The notes beneath the pieces were generated by a model. It saw only the letters and a list, made by a program, of their open reading frames with translations. It searched no databases and was not told the DNA's origin. This document shows, one piece after another, positions 58,131-64,000 of a stretch of 64,000 nt of DNA; the first letter of the stretch is position 1, and every line of letters starts with the position of its first letter. Source of the DNA: Dromaius novaehollandiae (Eukaryota; Chordata; Aves; Casuariiformes; Dromaiidae); the NCBI RefSeq assembly GCF_036370855.1, contig NW_026991398.1, positions 3,162,001-3,226,000 of the forward strand, written 5' to 3'. Made by a program: the position numbers and the translations under genes.

Positions 58131-58972
58131 TTGTGTGCTTGCAGAGGGGAATAAATGAAAACCTGTTTCTGTGTGTGTCAGCTCCGGGCAGGCTGCCCTG
58201 TCACTGGAGCTGCCCGAGGAGCCCCGGGGCCAGGACTCTTGTGCTGTGCTGGGGAGAGGGGCTGCCCACAGGGGCTGCAGGCAGCCAGGGTGAAGGATCT
58301 CTGGTCATGAGAGCAGTGGAGACGTGGAGTGACCGGCCTCCATTTCCTTGTGCCATTGCTGGCCCCCAGGTGTGGGGCTGATGGGGAGGCTGACACCCCT
58401 CTGTGCCCCCCAGCAGCTGCTGTGGCCTGCAGAGGGGCTGGGGCTGTGGGGTGAGTGCCCAGAGCTCTGCAGCCCCCTGCCACAGGCACTGCTGTGGGGC
58501 CACCCCAGCCTGGTCTGCTGTGCTGGGTGGGCTGGGGAGAGGGCAGGGGAGGTGGGGAGAGCTGGGGAGGGTCTGGTCTGGTCTGGAAAGGGCCCAGGAG
58601 AGGACAAATGCCAGCAGGCAGCTCCTGCGTGTGAAGGGCAGTGTGGGAGCACGCAGCCATGTGCTTGCAGGCAAATGCAGGTCTGCTGGGAAAGGCAGCA
58701 GGACATGGCGGGTGCAGGAGAGAAGAGCCCAGGTTGTTCCCTGTGTTGCTTGGACACAGTGGGGAAGCTGCTGCAGGGCCATCGTCCCAGAGCAGCCCCT
58801 CACATCACCCCTTTCCAGCACTGGCTGCTCACCCAGCTGTGGGGTGGTCCATGGCCAGCTCCATCCTCCTGCAGGTCTCTGTATTCCGATGGAGGGGAAA
58901 AGACCAGCCTTGCATGGCCTCTCTTCTGCACCAGACCCCGCAGACGCTGAAGCACAGCTGTCTGCTGACCCT

Positions 58973-59112
58973 CACGTTGGGCACAGCCTGGGCTGGTCAG
59001 GGGCTGGGTGCTTTGACCCCTCAGACTCCAGGGGATCATCCTCACATTGGGCACAGCCTGGGCTGGGCAGGGGCTGGGTGCTTTGACCCCTCAGACTCCA
59101 GGGGATCATTTA
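58973..59112 (+). repeat. 70-bp tandem duplication
   Basis: Two units starting at 58973 and 59043 (CACGTTGGGCAC and CACATTGGGCAC), with the same period and content as at 22181. The duplication predates the copying of the block. Confidence 0.95.
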
Positions 59113-60114
59113 AGAGTCATTTAAGAATACCCTAGCCGTTTCCACATCTGAGGTCTTTGGTTCCAGCTCCAGCCGAGCTTTGGCTTTCCTCACTCCATCC
59201 CTGCATGCACGGACAAGGTCTTGATGCTCCCCCTGGGCAGCCCATGCCCATTCCACCCTCTGCGCACTTCCACCCCGGCGCCCTGAGCACTGGTGCTGCT
59301 GCCAGGGCAGAGGTGGAGGATCCCCCGGAGCGGCTCCTCAGGGAGCTCCCCAGGGCAACGCTGTGCCCAGCCCCATCCTCAGCCCCAGCCCCAGCATGGC
59401 AGAGGGGAGCTGCCCTCTCCCAACCCACCCTGGCAGTGCCAGCCCCACCTCAGCCCCCTCCTGAAAGGCTCCAGCCCAGCCCTGGAGGGAGCTGGAGCTG
59501 CCTTGGGCCCTGGGGCAGTCTGGCAGCAGGAGGGTTTGACATGGGCACAGCAGCAGCGGTGCTGGGAGCAGGGGAGGAGCAGGGAAATTGGGACAAAGAC
59601 CCCTGCCCTCGCCTGCATGGCCGGGGCACTGGATGGGTGATGCCTTTCTGGCTATCCTGGCTCCAGGTTTGGGGTGGATGCCAGCTCAAGGGTAGGAGCA
59701 TGGGATTCTCATGGTCTTCAGTGCAGCCATGACAGTGGTGAAGGCAAGTGGGCAGACCTAGGCTCATGCAACTGCAAAGGCTGGGGGTGGGAAGGGCATG
59801 GGGGATGGGGATCATGGGGGGATGGGTGGCAGTGGGGCAGGGTGAGCAGCCCTGCTCAGGGCCCTATGGCTGGACCACGTAGGCCCAAGGCTGCTGAGGC
59901 TGCTTCAACATCAGCTCTGTGCTGGGAACAGCAGGGTTTCACCCTTTGCGGGGAGCAGCCTGCAGTGGGGCCACAAGTGGGGCCCTGTCGTGGACACAGG
60001 CCCTGTCCTCTTCAGCAGCAGAGGACGAGGGAGCATGGGGCTGGCCAAGGGCTCTGCCCCTCGCCTGCTGGGAGTCCAGCCCATGGAAAGGCAGATCTTG
60101 TCCCTGTGCCCGGT

Positions 60115-60310
60115 GTCTTTCCATTCATGGAGTTGCAGAGGAGTTATGGTGGGATCAGACCCCCGGAGGTCTCCAGTCCAACCTCCCACGCACAGCAGGG
60201 CTGCTTAGAGCCCTACGCTCTTGTCTGTGATCTCTGAACTGCACCTGACCCTGGTTACCATCCCCAAACCTGCTCTGCTCCTCTTGTCCAGTCACAGCGG
60301 GACGGCACCT
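60115..60310 (-). mobile_element. CR1 LINE 3' end (minus strand)
   Basis: ATTCATGGAGTTGCAGAGG, GGAGGTCTCCAGTCCAACCT: the same CR1 insertion as at 23276 and 36105. Confidence 0.8.
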
Positions 60311-60859
60311 CTCGTTGGTGGGTCACTGCCCTGCCTGCCTTGCCAGCACCCTCAGCTCCCAGCTCCCCTTTAACTGGTTGTCAGGCAAGAGTTGCTGCTG
60401 TGCCTGTACGGCCAATGTTTTTACTTACAACCTTCTCTGGGATCTGCTTGGGTCCCAGCTTCCCTTGCCAAGGCTTTCCTGACCATAGTCGGACACAGGT
60501 CTGAGGCAGAGATGGGGAGTTGGGTCAGCAGGATGGGGACAGGATCTGGTCAGCACCCAAGAGGTGCAGGGCCAAGGACAGGCATGTCCACAGCGTAGCT
60601 CAGGCCAGGCCCAAGGACAAGGGCAGCAGCTCCCTGGCAAGGAGGATGAGGCCCCGCAATGAGGCCGGTCACTCTCTGCCTCCCCTGCTCTTGTGACCAG
60701 CAGATCCCCCTCCCTCTCTGCCTGCAGCCCCTCCATGCCCACCCCGCTGCCCAGCACAGCGAGAGCCCTGGCCCTGCAGCCCCTCCAGCAGCTCCTGCTG
60801 CCCTGGGGACAGAGCAGCCTGCCCCAAGCTGGTGCACAGAGAAACCTGCTTCTCCCTCT

Positions 60860-62530
60860 CATTTTCTCTGGATGCTGCCCTGCTTTTCTCCTGGGACATC
60901 CCTGCTCCCCAGAGAGCCTTTCCCCAGGCAGATGTGTCTGTGCTGGCCTGGCTGTTCCTGCACCCCTGCCCTGTGCTCCCTGCAAGGCCACGGGCTGGCG
61001 GTGCTGCTCTGCAGGGCGAGTGGGCTGTGGGGGCACGGGGTGACTCCTGACTCTGCACTAGCCATGCTGGTCAGGGCAGGAAGCAGACTCAGCCAGACAG
61101 GGCTCAAAACCACTGACACTGCTGGTGGGTGTCTGTGCTCAGAGTGACCCCAGGTGTTTGCAATGGCAGGAGATGTGTTTGGGTGGGCACTAGCTCCAGC
61201 CTGTGGTGTTTCACTGAGGGTGCAGGAATCACTCTCCAGGGCCCCTTCCCTGGGACTCCTGGGTCCCCACTGCCTCTCCTGCAATTGCAGAGCCCTCGTT
61301 TCCCCATGCGTACCAGGTTTCAGTGCTTTCCCTTCTGGTTACTCCACCATGGACCATCCCTCATTTTGTGAGGCTCCACTCCCTGCCCACCCCAGGCACA
61401 CGCTGACCCTGGAGATCCCCTGAGCTCTCCTGGGGCTTCAGATTCCCCTCCAGAAGGATGGGCATCTCTCATCAGCGCTGTCACCCATGGGACAGCCCCG
61501 GGCAGGCAATTCAGAGACCATTCTCCATCTCCACTGGTCACTGGTCATTGAGAAATGAGCCACGAATCCAGTCCTCAGTCCCTAAGAAATCACAGTGGGA
61601 CTCTGAGCTCATCCTCTGCAGCCCACGGAGAACACAGGCAGAACAGCAGGCCCGTCTGTGGTTCAATCCCTTGGGTGTATTTTTAACTCCATCTTCTGAA
61701 GAGAAGCCAGACTTGAGGCCCGTGTCTGAGGAGATCCCCTTCTATTTTAAAGGCACCCATTACCTGGTCTGCCTGTACTCACAGGAATGCACGTGGCAAC
61801 AAAACCCTACTGCCACGAGGTTAGGAGAACTCTTGGACCATATACACCCACTAGAGTACAGCAGGGCAGTGTGGAAATGAGAACCACTCTGAAAAAGAAA
61901 GTCCTGCTGCTGTTGGTGGACATGTCGCCAGGAAAGCTGCAGCCCTCACACAAAGGCTGCAGCAAGGAAATGCCTGCTTTGGCAGTGGGAGGATGGTCCT
62001 AAGGAGCAGAGCGCCGGTCCCCACAGGCTGCATTGAGATCTTCCTCCCCTCCACTCCCACTCCTCTGTGAGCATTGGAGCACTGTAGAGGAAAGGGACAA
62101 GCCCACGGGGACAGCCAGCTGCCACCCTTGCTTAAGAGGGTGGTGAGATCACAGCCTGGCTGTGGCTACGGAAACAGAGCTTGCCTAATGGTCATGGGAC
62201 CCATGGTGTCGCCCCGTCTTTACTTGTCTGAGCCTCTGTGTGTCCCCCTGAGCTCCCTTGGTGTCAGCGCTGAAAGACACACTGCGAACAGAAATGCTTC
62301 TCCTTGCACTGAGGGCATGCGAGGGAGCTCAGACTAGCGGGCTCTGAGGTTCCCCCACCTCTGCTGATGAAGGGGGAAGCCTGGCTTCCTGCTCCAACAT
62401 GCTCTCTGGGTCACATTCAAATGAGAGACTCCTGAGGACAAGGAGCATGAATCAGAACATTTCTTTCCTTTACAAGAATGTAACAGAAAAGAAGTAAGTA
62501 AGAAAGAAATGAACAACAGATATGCCTGAT
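60860..62530 (-). repeat. 3' flank of OR-5 (minus-type) and inner arm
   Basis: Matches 36960-38520 and 23545-24962. No solo LTR is present at the position matching 24969. No gene is seen. Confidence 0.6.
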
Positions 62531-62549
62531 GTCAAATACCCTGGGACAG

Positions 62550-63476
62550 TTATTGGTGCTGGCATTGAACCAGTTTCCTCAGTGCATCCTTGAGCTCCTT
62601 GTTCCTCATGCTGTAGATGAGGGGGTTCCCTGCTGGAGGCACCACCGAGTACAGAACAGCCACCACCAGATCCACAGCTGGGGAGGAGATGGAGGGGGGC
62701 TTCAGGTAGGCAAACATGCCAGTGCTGACAAACAGGGAGACCACGGCCAGGTGCGGGAGGCACATGGAAAAGGCTTTGTGGCGGCCCTGCTCAGAGGGGA
62801 TCCTCAGCACAGCAGTGAAGATCTGCACGTAGGACACCACAATGAAAATGAAACACCCAAAGACTAAACAGGCACTAACCACAATAACCCCAGCTTCCCT
62901 GAGGTAGGCATCTGTGCAGGAGAGCTTGAGGATCTGGGGGATTTCACAGAAGAACTGGTCCACTGTGTTGCCTTGGCAGAGTGGTATTGAAAATGTGTTC
63001 GCAGTGTGCAGGACAGCATTGAGAAAACCACTGCCCCAGGCAGCTGCTGCCATTTTGACACAAGCTCTGCTGCCCATGAGGGTCCCGTAGTGCAGGGGTC
63101 TGCAGATGGCAACGTAGCGGTCATAGGCCATGACTGTGAGGAGAGAATACTCTCCTCCAAAGAAGAAGAAAACAAGGAAGACCTGGGCAGCACATCCCGA
63201 GTAGGAAATGGCCCTGGTGTCCCACAGGGAATTGGCCATGGATTTGGGGAGAGTGGTGGAGATGGAGCCAAGGTCGAGGAGGGAGAGGTTGAGGAGGAAG
63301 AAGTACATGGGGGTGTGGAGGCGGTGGTCGCAGGCTATGGCTGTGATGATGAGGCCGTTGCCCAGGAGGGCAGCCAGGTAGATGCCCAGGAAGAGCGAGA
63401 AGTGCAAGAGCTGCAGCTCCTGGGTGTCTGCAAATGCCAGGAGGAGGAACTCGTTGAGGGAGCTGCTGTTGGACAT
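62550..63476 (-). CDS. OR-5, olfactory receptor, family-14-like (308 aa)
   Basis: An intact odorant receptor beginning MSNSSSLNEF. Landmarks: NSS sequon, PMYFFLLNLSLLDLG, MAYDRYVAICRPLHY (116-130), cysteines 95 and 177, SYVQIF, KAFSMCLPHL (234-243) and PLIYSMRNKEL in TM7. Two oddities: TM7 reads PPAGNPLIY, with glycine where OR-1, OR-2 and OR-3 have valine, and the C-terminus is three residues shorter (LVQCQHQ). TM3 is LVFFFFGGEYSLLTV. The GGACAG-type acceptor before the start is not kept; CCCCCAAAG may serve instead. It converges with OR-4. Ligand unknown. Confidence 0.95.
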   Translation of the reverse strand: MSNSSSLNEFLLLAFADTQELQLLHFSLFLGIYLAALLGNGLIITAIACDHRLHTPMYFFLLNLSLLDLGSISTTLPKSMANSLWDTRAISYSGCAAQVFLVFFFFGGEYSLLTVMAYDRYVAICRPLHYGTLMGSRACVKMAAAAWGSGFLNAVLHTANTFSIPLCQGNTVDQFFCEIPQILKLSCTDAYLREAGVIVVSACLVFGCFIFIVVSYVQIFTAVLRIPSEQGRHKAFSMCLPHLAVVSLFVSTGMFAYLKPPSISSPAVDLVVAVLYSVVPPAGNPLIYSMRNKELKDALRKLVQCQHQ

Positions 63477-63499
63477 TTGCTCCCGCTCAGCTTTGGGGG

Positions 63500-64000
63500 A
63501 AAAGACAGTGACAAACTACAGCAGTCTTCTCTGAGCCAAACCCATTCCATTTGTAATAGAAAACCTTACATTTTCCTTGTACCTTAGATTCATTCAGCGT
63601 TCTGTCTGGAGCTCTGGTTCATGCTGACTGAACATGACATGCCATGCAGGGACCTCTGCCCATGATCTCCAGAGGAGTCAGATCTGCTCTGCTGTAGGGT
63701 CTAAATGGAGGTGTCAATCAGCCCCACATATTTGGTCAGATACCAGAAAATGGATGCCATGACATGCAGAAAGGGGACTTGGTCCAGGGACACAGTGGGA
63801 ACATTGTCTATTTACCAGAATGAGAGATGAGTACAGCTCTCATGCCAGCTGTCTCTGAAAGAGAAGACCCTTGAGAGGGATTCATCTCTCCCAACCTTGC
63901 CCTCATGAACAGACATGTCCGTGTCTGAATCAGTCACACCAGATCCTGCTTGAGCAAGAGAGAGAAACAGGCAAGTGAAGGAGGGGCTGACCTGACCCTT
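63500..64000 (-). other. Start of the 5' intron region of OR-5 (cut by the window)
   Basis: The sequence resembles the zones just upstream of OR-2 and OR-3 (for example GGTTCATGCTGACTGA at about 63616 and CTCTGCCCATG at 63654). The conserved promoter/exon block would lie about 2 kb further right, outside the window. Confidence 0.5.

Larger units (their letters stand above)
58130..60860. repeat. GC-rich centre C of the second palindrome
   Basis: A direct copy of 21340-23545, longer on its right side (60300-60860 is missing from the first copy but present in part at 36475-36960). Long frames on both strands are shared with the first copy and are not taken as genes. Confidence 0.65.

Noticed and set aside
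1-64000. tRNA, rRNA, complete endogenous retrovirus, Polinton or DNA transposon with terminal repeats
   Set aside because: None was seen. Only LTR-like elements without internal regions and CR1 fragments were found; a computed repeat-library search was not possible here.

Overview
This is eukaryotic, almost certainly avian, DNA. It is a piece of a bird olfactory-receptor (OR) cluster. Five intact single-exon OR coding sequences of 308-311 residues are present, all of the family-14-like type that is expanded in birds (the avian gamma-c group). The background repeats are CR1 LINE fragments, the dominant bird retroposon, plus a few LTR remnants. No other protein-coding gene, tRNA, rRNA or CRISPR array could be supported. 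The species cannot be named from the sequence.

The window is built from a few modules copied in both orientations. I call them A (about 2.1 kb), B (0.7-0.8 kb), a CR1 segment, Z (about 1.3 kb), P (promoter/5' exon), I (the 5' intron), the OR coding exon, the 3' flank, and a GC-rich centre C. Left to right: A(+) 1-2290; block D 2290-3070 with a few satellite-like monomers; a 65-bp tandem satellite 3450-7005 invaded by a CR1 piece; about 5 kb of mostly single-copy sequence with a CR1 fragment and a CpG-rich, promoter-like stretch near 10.3-11.3 kb. Next comes a large inverted repeat, 12424-35839: LTR> A(-) B(-) CR1(-) Z(+) P/I OR-1> centre <OR-2 I/P Z(-) CR1(+) B(+) A(+) <LTR. The two flanking LTR-like copies are themselves inverted. 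To its right is a half block, 35840-41790, with part of a centre and OR-3 (-) but no partner gene. CR1 debris and B(+) follow, then about 1.2 kb of largely single-copy DNA, then D(-), A(-), B(-) with a young-looking solo LTR, CR1(-), Z(+), and a second convergent pair, OR-4(+) and OR-5(-), running to the window end.

The plus-strand receptors (OR-1, OR-4) and the minus-strand receptors (OR-2, OR-3, OR-5) form two subtypes by C-terminus and 3' flank. OR-1 to OR-4 are each preceded, about 2.0-2.4 kb upstream, by a conserved block ending in a GTAAGY splice donor, with an acceptor just before the start codon. This gives the usual OR gene model: a noncoding 5' exon, one intron and one coding exon. 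The receptors would act singly as odorant-binding G-protein-coupled receptors in olfactory neurons; the shared modules suggest shared regulation.

The least explained items are the 65-bp satellite, whose units carry a TGACCTCA motif; the palindromic layout with LTR copies at its ends; and the concentration of receptor differences in the ligand-facing parts of TM3 and TM5. Module borders were read by eye and are accurate to tens of bases unless stated otherwise.
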